Notes under the pieces: generated by a model
What the model was told of the DNA's origin: nothing
The model's database searches: none
What the model saw: the letters and a program-made list of their open reading frames with translations, nothing else
Origin: CAYXLW01 sp964466055
GTDB taxonomy: Bacteria; Patescibacteriota; Gracilibacteria; GCA-2401425
Length of the DNA: 32,016 nucleotides
Direction of reading: 5' to 3'
Assembly (NCBI GenBank): GCA_964466055.1
Contig: CAYXLW010000014.1
Span: forward strand, 1 to 32,016
Program-made: the position numbers and the translations under genes
In this document: positions 22,969-30,994 of the stretch, piece after piece
Position numbering within the stretch: position 1 is the stretch's first letter
Layout of the letters: each line of letters starts with the position of its first letter

Positions 22969-23472
22969 TTAGGCAACTTTTATCTTTAGCACTTCAATAA
23001 TTTTTGAAAGTGGCATATCTCCTGAATACCAACATTCTGTGAAAGGAACAATCATACTGCCTATTAATTCTTCAAAATAAATAAATTCTTTTCCATTTTT
23101 TTTATTTGTATATTTTCCCTGATATTTTAATTCTAAATTATACTTACTATTAACAATAAGAAAAACAGGATTTTTAAATTTTGACACAGCACGATAAAGA
23201 AAATCTTCTGAAGTGCGTTGAATTTGTTCTTTATTTTTGTTCCTAAAATCAAACAAACAAATATATCCATTTTTATTTCCAAAGCTATTTTCTGATATTG
23301 GAAAAGTAAATTCAAATTTTTTATTTTTGTTAGACTTTATAAAGCCTGATTCTTTAATTTTTTTATATGATTCAATTGAAGTAACATGAAATATTTGATT
23401 TGTTAAATATTTCAATATTTCTTTGTCTATTTTTGATGAATCCCAATTTATATACTTTTCTTTATATCCCAT
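22969..23472 (-). CDS. Unknown protein, possible ADP-ribosyltransferase-like fold, second gene of a cassette
   Basis: A 167-residue soluble protein. Near residue 28, IFHVTSIESYKKIKESGFIKS resembles the first motif of ADP-ribosyltransferase-like proteins (H-x-T, a helix, then I-x-x-x-G-x-I), as in DarT and KptA relatives. A YICLFDFRNKN segment follows at about 72. An acidic segment FIYFEELIGSMIVPFTE near residue 132-148 could supply the catalytic Glu. The match is motif-level only, and no family is recognised. The ATG at 23472 lies within the upstream gene, overlapping it by 11 bases, so the two are translated together. This arrangement, beside a RAYT element, would fit a toxin-antitoxin or effector pair, which is inference. 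It ends 13 bases before the RAYT element. Confidence 0.5.
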   Translation of the reverse strand: MGYKEKYINWDSSKIDKEILKYLTNQIFHVTSIESYKKIKESGFIKSNKNKKFEFTFPISENSFGNKNGYICLFDFRNKNKEQIQRTSEDFLYRAVSKFKNPVFLIVNSKYNLELKYQGKYTNKKNGKEFIYFEELIGSMIVPFTECWYSGDMPLSKIIEVLKIKVA

Positions 23473-24142
23473 TAAATAAGCTGATCACTTTTTTTGCATA
23501 TTCTTTATCTAAACCATCTTTTACTGCCTTGTTTAATAATTTCTGTACATCTTCACTGTTTGGTCTGAAGTTTGGAGAAAAAGTTCTGCTAATATTTCCA
23601 GCAAATTTTATTGTTTCTGTATCCTCAGAAAGTAAAGATGCTAATTCTTCATTTTTTAAAATAGGAGTATCTTTCATTCCTACTTGAGCAAAATAAGGAA
23701 TTCGTTTAGTTATAGAAAGAGAATAGGCTTTTTCGAGGAGTTCAGCAATCTGCGGTAGTCTGATATTAATAAACGAAGTTAATTTCTGCTCCATTGTTTC
23801 TAATACAGAAATCTCTTTTTCTAAATTACAACCAATTGCATAGGCTAGCTCAGCTAAATATTGGGTATCTTGTAAACACTTTTTCAAATCATCAATTGAA
23901 GAATCTTCTTTTAAGTTTTTAGCATCAGATAGCCATAGAGTATATTGTTTAATAAATTCTTTTAAATTTTTATTGTCTTTTTTTCGAGCTTCATTAAGTT
24001 CTTCGTTTGAAATATTTCGTCTATCTACAGAAAAAAGAGGATTGTTATATCTTCTTTGCAAATGGCGTTCAAAACATCCAAGGCATTCTTGCCATTCAAT
24101 TTGATTTTTCTGTTGTGCGGATTCTTTTTTATTCCAAAACAT
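23462..24142 (-). CDS. Unknown helical protein, first gene of a two-gene cassette
   Basis: 226 residues, soluble, mostly helical. The N-terminus has WQECLGCFERHLQRRYNN with a CxxC pair, and the centre has long amphipathic helices (DLKKCLQDTQYLAELAYAIG, LETMEQKLTSFINIRLPQI). The C-terminal 40 residues (PNSEDVQKLLNKAVKDGLDKEYAKKVISLF) form two helices. No family is recognised. The ATG at 24142 follows a very good promoter by only about 8 bases, so the message is nearly leaderless. The stop overlaps the start of the downstream gene by 11 bases. If the downstream product is toxic, this would be the candidate partner or immunity protein, but nothing in the sequence proves it. Confidence 0.55.
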   Translation of the reverse strand: MFWNKKESAQQKNQIEWQECLGCFERHLQRRYNNPLFSVDRRNISNEELNEARKKDNKNLKEFIKQYTLWLSDAKNLKEDSSIDDLKKCLQDTQYLAELAYAIGCNLEKEISVLETMEQKLTSFINIRLPQIAELLEKAYSLSITKRIPYFAQVGMKDTPILKNEELASLLSEDTETIKFAGNISRTFSPNFRPNSEDVQKLLNKAVKDGLDKEYAKKVISLFNGI

Positions 24143-24156
24143 ATTTATTTAAGTTA

Positions 24157-24185
24157 ATTATAATTGTCAAATACACTCCTGTTAA
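24157..24185 (-). promoter_or_regulatory. Promoter of the two-gene cassette
   Basis: On the minus strand TTAACA (24185-24180), a 17-base spacer and a perfect TATAAT (24162-24157) give a start near 24150, about 8 bases before the ATG at 24142. A TTGACA just before the -10 box has the wrong spacing to be a -35. Confidence 0.65.
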
Positions 24186-24265
24186 ACCAATTTTTTATAT
24201 TTTATAAAATCGTGACCAATAGACGAAAAAAGAAAAGCAAAAGAATATTTTGTATAACTGGTTTT

Positions 24266-24284
24266 TATACGAGCCACTCGTATA
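24266..24284. terminator. Perfect hairpin just after carA, without a T-run
   Basis: TATACGAG (24266-24273) and CTCGTATA (24277-24284) form an 8-bp stem with a 3-base loop, 5 bases past the carA stop. On the minus strand it is followed by A5 rather than T, so it is not a classical terminator and may protect the 3' end of the message. Confidence 0.4.
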
Positions 24285-24289
24285 ATTCT

Positions 24290-25372
24290 CTACAACATCT
24301 TTATAAACTCATCAAAAAGAAACTCCGTATCCTGCGGTCCAGGACAAGCCTCCGGATGAAACTGAACAGTAAAAGCATTACCATCCTTCTTCCTAATCCC
24401 CTCATTAGTCCCATCATTCGCATTAGTCCAAGAAACCTCCCATCCCTTAGGAATTTTCTTCGCATCCACAGCAAACCCATGATTTTGCGAAGTAATATGA
24501 CAAAGACCAGTAGCTTCTTCAATACAAGGCTGATTAATACCCCTATGACCATAAGGAAGTTTATAAGTGTCACCTCCAATCGCAAGAGCTGTAATTTGAT
24601 TCCCAAGACAAATACCAAAGAAAGGAATTTTATTTTTAAGAGCATAATTAACATTCTTTCCAATAACATCAGAAACCATTTTAGGATCACCAGGGCCATT
24701 AGAAATAAACAATCCGTCAACATCCAATTTGGAAATATCCGTATCCCAAGGACATTGAAGAACTTCAATACCACGTTTTAAGAAACATCTAATAATATTG
24801 TTCTTAATACCACAATCAATTAAAGCCACTCTTTTTTTAGCACCTTCAGGAATTAAATGATTTATCTCTTTTACAGAAACTTCATCCACAAGATTTGTTT
24901 CATTAGGATCAATAATACTATCAAAGTTTTTATCCTTTTCATTCTTTCTAATAATACCTAGAGTCGCACCTTGATCTCGTAAAGTTTGAGTTAAATAACG
25001 AGTATCAATTCCTGTTATACCTGGAATTTTTCTTTCTTTCAGCCAATCTCCAAGTGACTTAACAGCTTTCCAATGTGAATGTTCCTTAGAATATTCAGAA
25101 ACAATCAACGCACGAACATGAATATTATCACTCTCAAAAAATCTTAAAATACCGAATTCATCCCTTTCTTCATCATCAGGAATTCCATAATTCCCAACAA
25201 GAGGTTGAGTCATTACTAAAATCTGACCTCTGTAAGATGGATCCGTTAATGTTTCTTCGTATCCTGTAACACCTGTGTTAAATACTGTTTCACCATCTGT
25301 TTCACCAAAATATCCAAAAGATTCACCTGTAAATTGTTGTCCTGTTTTAAGTGTTAGTGTGAGTTTGTTCAT
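24290..25372 (-). CDS. carA: Carbamoyl-phosphate synthase, small (glutaminase) subunit
   Basis: 360 residues, typical for CarA. The N-terminal domain (about 1-150) has the family's FNTGVTGYEETLTDPSYRGQ segment. The C-terminal class I glutaminase domain carries the triad C255 (FFGICLGNQ), H339 and E341 (QFHPEA), with SNGPGDP before it and SQNHGF after. It hydrolyses glutamine and channels ammonia to CarB for carbamoyl phosphate, used for pyrimidines and arginine. carB is not adjacent: the next downstream genes belong to the unknown cassette. The large subunit must be elsewhere if the enzyme is functional. The ATG at 25372 lacks a Shine-Dalgarno, and the malic enzyme gene ends 42 bases upstream, so they may share a transcript. 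Confidence 0.96.
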   Translation of the reverse strand: MNKLTLTLKTGQQFTGESFGYFGETDGETVFNTGVTGYEETLTDPSYRGQILVMTQPLVGNYGIPDDEERDEFGILRFFESDNIHVRALIVSEYSKEHSHWKAVKSLGDWLKERKIPGITGIDTRYLTQTLRDQGATLGIIRKNEKDKNFDSIIDPNETNLVDEVSVKEINHLIPEGAKKRVALIDCGIKNNIIRCFLKRGIEVLQCPWDTDISKLDVDGLFISNGPGDPKMVSDVIGKNVNYALKNKIPFFGICLGNQITALAIGGDTYKLPYGHRGINQPCIEEATGLCHITSQNHGFAVDAKKIPKGWEVSWTNANDGTNEGIRKKDGNAFTVQFHPEACPGPQDTEFLFDEFIKML

Positions 25373-25414
25373 AAATTATGATTTTATTCCAGTGCATTGT
25401 AAAAAAATAAGATC

Positions 25415-26572
25415 TTATAAGCAATTTATTTTATTGTTACTTGCTTCTTTCACAGCCTCTGCCACAACTTTAGCAACACCTTTATCTAAAGCAGAAGGAA
25501 TAATACAATCTGCACTTGGATTTTTAACATAAGTTGCAATTGCTTCTGCAGCTGCTATTTTCATTTTATCTGTAATTTGTTTCGCACGAATATCCAAAAC
25601 CCCTCTAAAAATTCCAGGAAATGCAAGAACATTATTGATTTGATTTGGAAAATCTGATCTTCCAGTGCCTACAATTATCGCTCCTGCTTCCTTTGCTTCA
25701 TCTGGCATTATTTCTGGAATGGGGTTAGCCATTGCAAAAATTATCGCATCTTTATTCATACTTCTAACCATTTCTTTAGTAACTATATTTGGCTGAGATA
25801 CTCCAATAAAAACATCTGAGTTTTTTATAGCATCAGCTAAATCCCCCTTAATCTGCATTTTATTTGTGATTTTTGATATTTCTTCTTTTATGGGATTAAG
25901 GTTTTCTCTTCCTTCGTAAATTACCCCACGAGAATCTGTCATTGCTATATTCTTAACTCCATAAAGCAATAATAATTTTGTAATAGCAATTCCTGCCGCT
26001 CCTGCTCCTGAAATAACTACTTTAATTTCATTCACTTTTTTCCCTGTAACTTTAAGTGCATTTATAAGTCCTGCAAGAGTAACTATTGCTGTCCCATGTT
26101 GATCATCGTGAAATACTGGAATATTCAATTCTTCTTTAAGTCTTCTTTCAATTTCAAAACATCTTGGAGCTGAAATATCTTCTAAATTCACTCCTCCAAA
26201 AGTTGGCTCTAAAAGTTTTACTAAATTAACAATTTCATCAACATTCTTAGTATTTATACAAATAGGGAACGCATCAACATCACCAAATTTTTTGAACAAG
26301 ATAGCTTTCCCCTCCATTACAGGCATAGCAGCTTCTGGACCAATATCACCAAGCCCAAGTACAGCTGTACCATCACTAACAATTGCTACTAAATTACCTT
26401 TCGAAGTGTAGTCATAAACTTTATCTTTATCTTTTGCTATTTCCTTACAAGGTTCTGCTACCCCTGGAGTATAAGCAATTGAAAGATCTTCTTTAGTTTC
26501 AATTGGCATTTTAGATTTTATTTCAATTTTTCCTTTTGAATCTTTATGCGCCTGAAGAACTTTTGATAACAT
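25415..26572 (-). CDS. Malic enzyme (malate dehydrogenase, decarboxylating), short bacterial type
   Basis: 385 residues, the compact form without a phosphotransacetylase tail. The catalytic Tyr is Y34 in AYTPGVAEPC, and the Lys is K89 in VMEGKA. The metal ligands are E131-D132 (NLEDISAPRCFEIE) and D157 in HDDQHGTA. The Rossmann loop is GAGAAG (189-194). It oxidises malate to pyruvate and CO2 with NAD or NADP. The loop alone does not decide the cofactor. With the fumarase at 28134 it gives a route from fumarate to pyruvate. The ATG at 26572 follows AT-rich sequence without a Shine-Dalgarno. carA follows on the same strand after 42 bases. Confidence 0.95.
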   Translation of the reverse strand: MLSKVLQAHKDSKGKIEIKSKMPIETKEDLSIAYTPGVAEPCKEIAKDKDKVYDYTSKGNLVAIVSDGTAVLGLGDIGPEAAMPVMEGKAILFKKFGDVDAFPICINTKNVDEIVNLVKLLEPTFGGVNLEDISAPRCFEIERRLKEELNIPVFHDDQHGTAIVTLAGLINALKVTGKKVNEIKVVISGAGAAGIAITKLLLLYGVKNIAMTDSRGVIYEGRENLNPIKEEISKITNKMQIKGDLADAIKNSDVFIGVSQPNIVTKEMVRSMNKDAIIFAMANPIPEIMPDEAKEAGAIIVGTGRSDFPNQINNVLAFPGIFRGVLDIRAKQITDKMKIAAAEAIATYVKNPSADCIIPSALDKGVAKVVAEAVKEASNNKINCL

Positions 26573-26579
26573 TTAGAGT

Positions 26580-26637
26580 AATTTTAAATTTTGAATTAAA
26601 TGCATTGACTGACGACTAATTACTGAAGACTAAATTT
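26580..26637. repeat. Degenerate intergenic repeat sequence
   Basis: AATTTTAAATTTTGAATTAA and GACTGACGACTAATTACTGA resemble words in the gaps at 4140-4320, 8263-8305, 15700-15797 and 30980-31008. The segment fills the whole gap between the L,D-transpeptidase and malic enzyme genes. Confidence 0.35.
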
Positions 26638-27254
26638 TATCCTCTACGATCTATTTTTCTACCATCAAATATAAACACTCTTGTTTCTATGTCTGCCCAT
26701 TTATAAATTTCCTTTATATCTTTTTCCATAAGACGAACACATCCTCCGCTCATTGCCACTCCTAAAGATGATTCATCATACAATTGATTCATATCTTCAT
26801 CTAACGGAAACGCATGAATCCCATATAGTCCTTCTCCATAAAACTCCATCCAATATGGCATCCATTTTTGAGCTAAGTTAGACCACATCATCTCACTCTT
26901 ATTAATTATTCTAAACCTTCCAGTTGGAGTAGGGAATTTATCATTTCCTCTTGAGATTTTAAACTCTCCAAGTTTAATTCCTTTATCAAAGTATTGAATT
27001 GTGTTGTCTGAAATATTTACAAGAATAACCTTACTATAAGTTTGCATATTCTCTTTTTGCATACCTATAGCAGAAAGTCTTTTGTTCAATGCAACTAAAG
27101 TTCTATAAAATGATATTTTTTCTTTATTTTTAATTTGTTCTATTACCCCTGCTCTTTTCATTTCTATTCTATCTTTTAAGTTATCGGCAAAAATTAATCC
27201 GGATGAAGTGCTAAAAAAAGTTAGTAAAAGAAGAAAAGATAAGGTTTTTTTCAT
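26637..27254 (-). CDS. Secreted L,D-transpeptidase (YkuD domain)
   Basis: 205 residues. The signal peptide is MKKTLSFLLLLTFFSTSSGLIFA. The YkuD domain runs from about residue 75 (VILVNISDNTIQYFDKG) to the end. The active site is H147 in GIHAFP plus S169-G-G-C172-V-R174, the standard SGGCVRL motif with the nucleophilic Cys. The PTPTGRFRI segment is also typical. Such enzymes make 3-3 cross-links in peptidoglycan or attach proteins to it, so the organism has a peptidoglycan wall and this protein acts outside the membrane. The region at 25-70 is a Lys/Glu-rich helical spacer without a LysM domain. The ATG at 27254 lacks a Shine-Dalgarno. The neighbouring genes give no clear functional link. Confidence 0.93.
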   Translation of the reverse strand: MKKTLSFLLLLTFFSTSSGLIFADNLKDRIEMKRAGVIEQIKNKEKISFYRTLVALNKRLSAIGMQKENMQTYSKVILVNISDNTIQYFDKGIKLGEFKISRGNDKFPTPTGRFRIINKSEMMWSNLAQKWMPYWMEFYGEGLYGIHAFPLDEDMNQLYDESSLGVAMSGGCVRLMEKDIKEIYKWADIETRVFIFDGRKIDRRG

Positions 27255-27352
27255 TTGTGGTAAGTGAAATTAAGTAAAAAAATTCCTACTTATTGTAAGA
27301 ACTTTTTAGTGTGAACTCAATCGTATTATTTCAAAAAACAGAAATGAACTAC

Positions 27353-27376
27353 ACCTCGTGGAAGAACCCACGAGGT
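27353..27376 (-). terminator. Strong hairpin after the gene at 27422-27994
   Basis: ACCTCGTGG (27353-27361) and CCACGAGGT (27368-27376) form a 9-bp stem with a 6-base loop, 46 bases past the stop at 27422. The bases after it on the minus strand (GTAGTTCATTTC) have only scattered T, so termination strength is uncertain. Confidence 0.5.
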
Positions 27377-27421
27377 ATCACTAAGGAACCTTTTTTGTTT
27401 CCAACCTAGATGGTCGTTGGA

Positions 27422-27994
27422 TTAGACCACTCTTTCTTGATTAAAAAACATATTTTCAACTTCTGGGTTAGGTTCTGTTAATTGAGAATCTTTAAAGGCT
27501 GAAATTTCTGCAATATCAAGAAGTGGTAATTCTCTTACTTCAGTTTTTGTCTGAATCGTAATTGAAGGAGTAGTCTTCTTAGGTGGAGTTTGTGTTTCAT
27601 CGATAAAATTAAAAGGAGCCATAGCAGTAAATCCTCCTTCTACTGTTGATCCATCTTTCAACTTAGCACGAATATATCCCAAAGTCCCAACAAGAGGATT
27701 ATTTTCCTCAAGATTATAATATTCAGGATAGCCAGATAGAACTTGTTGAACTGCAAATAAAATCTCACTTTTATAAATACCTAGAGAATCTCGAACTATT
27801 TGTCGAATTTCTTGATCACTAAATGAGGCTTTTCCATTTTTAATTTCAAATGCTTCTGATAACTTTTTGATAAAAGATGCTTTTTCTTGATCTAAATATT
27901 CTCCATCTTTTTTTGTTCTTCCAATAATTCCTACTGCTACATCTGTAGCAAGACCAATTTTTTCTTCATCTATAAAATATTTTTTATTCTCCAT
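27422..27994 (-). CDS. Unknown soluble protein
   Basis: 190 residues, acidic, with no Cys, signal peptide or membrane helix. The N-terminal part (about 10-90) is helical, with VAVGIIGRTKKDGEYLDQEK and DQEIRQIVRDSLGIYKSEIL. A central segment (about 95-130) has NNPLVGTLGYIRAKLKDGS and may be beta-rich. The C-terminal 60 residues include a Thr/Pro linker and look disordered. I recognise no family. It has a good promoter (28028-28055), starts at the ATG at 27994 after a leader of about 27 bases, and is divergent from the fumarase gene. A hairpin follows it, so it is probably monocistronic. Confidence 0.55.
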   Translation of the reverse strand: MENKKYFIDEEKIGLATDVAVGIIGRTKKDGEYLDQEKASFIKKLSEAFEIKNGKASFSDQEIRQIVRDSLGIYKSEILFAVQQVLSGYPEYYNLEENNPLVGTLGYIRAKLKDGSTVEGGFTAMAPFNFIDETQTPPKKTTPSITIQTKTEVRELPLLDIAEISAFKDSQLTEPNPEVENMFFNQERVV

Positions 27995-28027
27995 AATATT
28001 AAGTTTTAGGAATTAAAATATATGCAT

Positions 28028-28055
28028 ATATTAAACAAAAAAAAATAAATGTCAA
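28028..28055 (-). promoter_or_regulatory. Promoter of the gene at 27422-27994
   Basis: A perfect TTGACA on the minus strand (28055-28050), a 16-base T-rich spacer and TAATAT (28033-28028) predict a start near 28021. The opposite strand has TATAAT at 28100-28105 that may serve the divergent fumarase gene, without a clear -35 box. Confidence 0.6.
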
Positions 28056-28133
28056 GTCTTTTTTAAAATCAGATACATTCTTTCCTTTTATTTTTCACCT
28101 ATAATTAGGAAGATTTAACTCACATCTGTTTTA

Positions 28134-29573
28134 ATGTTCACCAATTCAATACTCCAACTTATAAAAGAAGCCTCAACAAACATCCCTGAAGATGTTTTGG
28201 AAGCTTTGTTTCAAGCAAAAAATACTGAAGAACAAAATTCAAAAGGAAAATTATCTTTAGAAATAATTTTAAAAAATATTGAACTTGCAAAAAATTTAAA
28301 AGCCCCTATTTGTCAGGACACAGGTTTACCTACTTTCTTTGTAAAAATTCCTGAAGGAGTTCTTCAAAAAAAAGTTAAAGATAACATTTTAGAAGCCACC
28401 AAAAAAGCAACAAAAGAAGGATTTTTAAGACCAAATGCTGTTGATAGCATCACAGGTAAAAATTCTGGAAATAACATAGGAGAAGGAATCCCAAAAATAT
28501 ATTTTGAAGAATCTAAAGATGAAAATCTTAATATAACCTTACTTCTAAAAGGAGGAGGAAGTGAAAATGTGTCAGATCAAATATCTCTCCCCTCTGATTT
28601 AAAAGATTTTGGAAAAGCAGAAAGAAATCTTGAAGGTGTAAAAAAATCTGTATTACAAATTATAAAAAATGCACAAGGAAGAGGTTGTGCTCCTGGAATA
28701 ATCTCTGTTCATATAGGTTCTGACCGAGCTGGTGGATATGAATATGCAAAAAAGAATTTACTAGAACAAATCGGTAAAAAAAATGAAAATCTTGAATTAG
28801 AAAAACTAGAAGCAGAAATAATAAAAGAAGCAAATAATATGAACATTGGTCCTATGGGACTTAGTGGAAAAACAACAATTCTAGATTGTAAAATCTCTTC
28901 TTCTCATAGAATCCCAGCTAGTTTTTTCGTAACGGTATCATACATGTGTTGGGCATCTAGACGTGCTAATATTATTGTTAACAAAAAAGGAGAAATAATT
29001 AAAAATAATTTTAATTCAAAAATAATAAAACAAACCACTTCATTAAAAGACATCAAAAAAATCAATTTCCCAATATCAGAAAAAGAAGTTCGAACTTTAA
29101 AAGTTGGAGATATGCTCTTATTAAATGGAACAATTTATTTAGGAAGAGATTCTTTACATGCTTACTCTCAAAATAATAAATTAAAAAAAGATATATCTGG
29201 TTCAGCTATTTACCATTGTGGTCCAATTGCTATAAAAAATAAAAGCAATGAGTGGGAGTTTTTAGCAGCAGGACCAACAACATCCATCCGTGAAGAGCCA
29301 TATGAAGCTGATTTTATTAAAAAAACAGCAATTAAAGCTGTTATAGGAAAAGGAGGAATGGGAAACAGTACTTTAGAAGCACTAAAAAAATATGGAGCTG
29401 TTTATCTCCATACAATTGGAGGAGCTGCTAGTTATTATGCTAAAAATATAAAAAAAGTGATAGATGTTGATTATTTGGAAGAATTTGGAATCCCTGAAGC
29501 TATGTGGAAAGTAGAAGTTGAGAACTTCTTTTGCATTGTTTCTATGGATAGTAATGGAAGGACTCTACATTAA
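28134..29573 (+). CDS. fumA: Class I fumarate hydratase, fused alpha and beta domains
   Basis: 479 residues. The alpha domain (about 1-290) carries three cysteines expected to hold the 4Fe-4S cluster: C60 in APICQDTGLP, C185 in GRGCAPG and C272 in VSYMCWASRR. The beta domain (about 305-479) has the GDMLLLNGTIYLGRD and SGSAIYHCGPI segments and the GGMGNST loop. Both are in one chain, as in E. coli FumA, not split as in many anaerobes. The enzyme interconverts fumarate and malate and is usually oxygen-sensitive, pointing to anoxic or low-oxygen life. Class I tartrate dehydratase is an alternative within the family. The ATG at 28134 has an AGGAAG 22 bases away, too far for a normal ribosome-binding site. 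Divergent from the unknown gene at 27422. Confidence 0.93.
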   Translation: MFTNSILQLIKEASTNIPEDVLEALFQAKNTEEQNSKGKLSLEIILKNIELAKNLKAPICQDTGLPTFFVKIPEGVLQKKVKDNILEATKKATKEGFLRPNAVDSITGKNSGNNIGEGIPKIYFEESKDENLNITLLLKGGGSENVSDQISLPSDLKDFGKAERNLEGVKKSVLQIIKNAQGRGCAPGIISVHIGSDRAGGYEYAKKNLLEQIGKKNENLELEKLEAEIIKEANNMNIGPMGLSGKTTILDCKISSSHRIPASFFVTVSYMCWASRRANIIVNKKGEIIKNNFNSKIIKQTTSLKDIKKINFPISEKEVRTLKVGDMLLLNGTIYLGRDSLHAYSQNNKLKKDISGSAIYHCGPIAIKNKSNEWEFLAAGPTTSIREEPYEADFIKKTAIKAVIGKGGMGNSTLEALKKYGAVYLHTIGGAASYYAKNIKKVIDVDYLEEFGIPEAMWKVEVENFFCIVSMDSNGRTLH

Positions 29574-29640
29574 AAGCTTTTTTAAAAATCATTTTTATAT
29601 TATATTTTAAAAGAACTCACCAAAGAACTAATAAAAATTA

Positions 29641-30132
29641 ATGGTTGACACAAAACTATCATCGGCAGAAAAAGAAAAAAATATTGAGAAAAAAGAAAGA
29701 GAAGATCATTCTGAAGCTCTAGAAAAAGTTGATTCATCTTCCGATATAGCTGATTTAATGGAGGGTGTAGATGACAATGTAAGTGAAAAAGTCTCTGAAT
29801 CAAAAGATGGAAAAGGTGATGATAAAAAATCTAAATCCAAAGCCACAAATGATGATAAAAAAAGAATATTCCCATATAGACCATTGCCAAGTCCTAATGT
29901 AATGAGAAGAAAAACTTTACAAAAGATGCAAAGCGAAGAAAAAAATCTTATTAGTAACCTTCAAAAATTTGAAAAAAATCCCCATGAATATTCAGAAAAA
30001 GTAAAAGAAATTCGATCTTTAAGACAAAAGATAACAGACTTTCTTCACGCAACACTTGATGTTATTAAAGAAACATATTTAAAATTTTTTGGGGAAAGAC
30101 ATGGAGTTGAAACTAAAGAGGAAGAGAAATAA
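29641..30132 (+). CDS. Unknown charged protein upstream of the pilin-like gene
   Basis: 163 residues. The first 75 are Lys/Glu/Asp/Ser-rich and disordered (KNIEKKEREDHSEALEKVDS and so on). Residues 75-95 have RIFPYRPLPSPNVMRRK, a Pro-rich basic patch. The C-terminal part (about 95-155) is a helical hairpin (KNLISNLQKFEKNPHEYSEK, LRQKITDFLHATLDVIKE). No signal peptide or membrane helix is present. It lies 67 bases after fumarase and 70 bases before the pilin-like gene, whose own promoter starts in that gap. No family is recognised, and any link to the pilin-like protein is only positional. Confidence 0.55.
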   Translation: MVDTKLSSAEKEKNIEKKEREDHSEALEKVDSSSDIADLMEGVDDNVSEKVSESKDGKGDDKKSKSKATNDDKKRIFPYRPLPSPNVMRRKTLQKMQSEEKNLISNLQKFEKNPHEYSEKVKEIRSLRQKITDFLHATLDVIKETYLKFFGERHGVETKEEEK

Positions 30133-30160
30133 GAGCAACCAAATTAAACTTTTAAAAAAT

Positions 30161-30181
30161 ACCATTGTGTGATATAATGGT
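30161..30181 (+). promoter_or_regulatory. Extended -10 promoter with overlapping inverted repeat
   Basis: TATAAT at 30173-30178 is preceded by a TG-rich stretch (TGTGA), with only a weak T-rich -35. ACCATT (30161-30166) and AATGGT (30176-30181) form an inverted repeat across the -10 box, which could be an operator. The start of transcription falls near 30185, about 18 bases before the ATG at 30203. Confidence 0.45.
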
Positions 30182-30202
30182 ATGAATTTTATTGATTACT
30201 AA

Positions 30203-30853
30203 ATGAAAAAAACTTTAATAGCATTATGCTTAACTATTCTCTGTTTGGGATTCTCAACAGAATCTTATGGTGCTACTACAGCTGATCAACTAAAACAATG
30301 GGCAGATGAAGCTGCTCAAATAAAAAGCCAAATTGCAACATATCAGGCACAAAAAACTAAGACTACTGATCCATATGAAATTAAAAAAATTGATGCACTT
30401 ATATCTAAAGAATCTGTTAGAGCTACAAAATTAGAATTAATGTCTAAAAATCAGTGTAATGCTACATGCCAAGCATCACTTGATAAGGCAATAAAAAGTG
30501 CTGATTATAAATTACAACAAATAAATGCTCAACTTGTACAACAACAAATGATGAAAATTGCAGATAAAGGCATTAATCTCAAAGCTTATGGAATAGTTCA
30601 AACAACTCAAGTAGATATTGAAGGTCTTGCTGGTAATATTATAAAATTTTTAGCTAGAATGATTGGTATTTCTGGAGTTATTTCAATAATGATTGGAGGT
30701 GGGATGATGATTGTTTCTACAGGAGATGATTCTCTTCAGGGAACGGGTAAAAAACTTATTCTCTATTCTATTATATCCATTACAATTGTACTTGGATCTT
30801 ATGTTATAGTAGTAACTGTACAACAAGTACTTTTGAAATTAGGAACTTATTAG
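30203..30853 (+). CDS. VirB2/TrbC-like pilin-type membrane protein
   Basis: 216 residues. The signal peptide is MKKTLIALCLTILCLGF with the SYGA cleavage site near residue 24. A coiled-coil region (25-120) includes a CNATC pair at C85/C89 that could form a disulfide. Two membrane helices follow at about 147-172 and 185-212. The two-helix unit with GDDSLQGTGKKLILYSIISI between them resembles the VirB2/TrbC pilin family common in CPR genomes, where it is often encoded with type IV secretion genes. Here there is no VirB4-like ATPase next to it, so it may be a stand-alone copy. The long coiled-coil front part is unlike short VirB2. The membrane part is a moderate call; the function is inferred. 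Confidence 0.6.
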   Translation: MKKTLIALCLTILCLGFSTESYGATTADQLKQWADEAAQIKSQIATYQAQKTKTTDPYEIKKIDALISKESVRATKLELMSKNQCNATCQASLDKAIKSADYKLQQINAQLVQQQMMKIADKGINLKAYGIVQTTQVDIEGLAGNIIKFLARMIGISGVISIMIGGGMMIVSTGDDSLQGTGKKLILYSIISITIVLGSYVIVVTVQQVLLKLGTY

Positions 30854-30994
30854 TGGAATAGGATTTTTATCGTTCATGTATTTGAGAATTGAAATATGTA
30901 TTTATGAAATTTTAGATTTCTAAATAATTTTTAATAGCAGAAACAAAATCAAGTCTTTAGAACTTAAAATAATAAAAAGACTATTGACGCTAGA

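Noticed and set aside
24164..24781. Plus-strand frame opposite carA
   Set aside because: It is a long open frame on the opposite strand of a clear carA gene, Arg/Ser/Ile-rich and without domains. Such frames are common opposite coding sequence.
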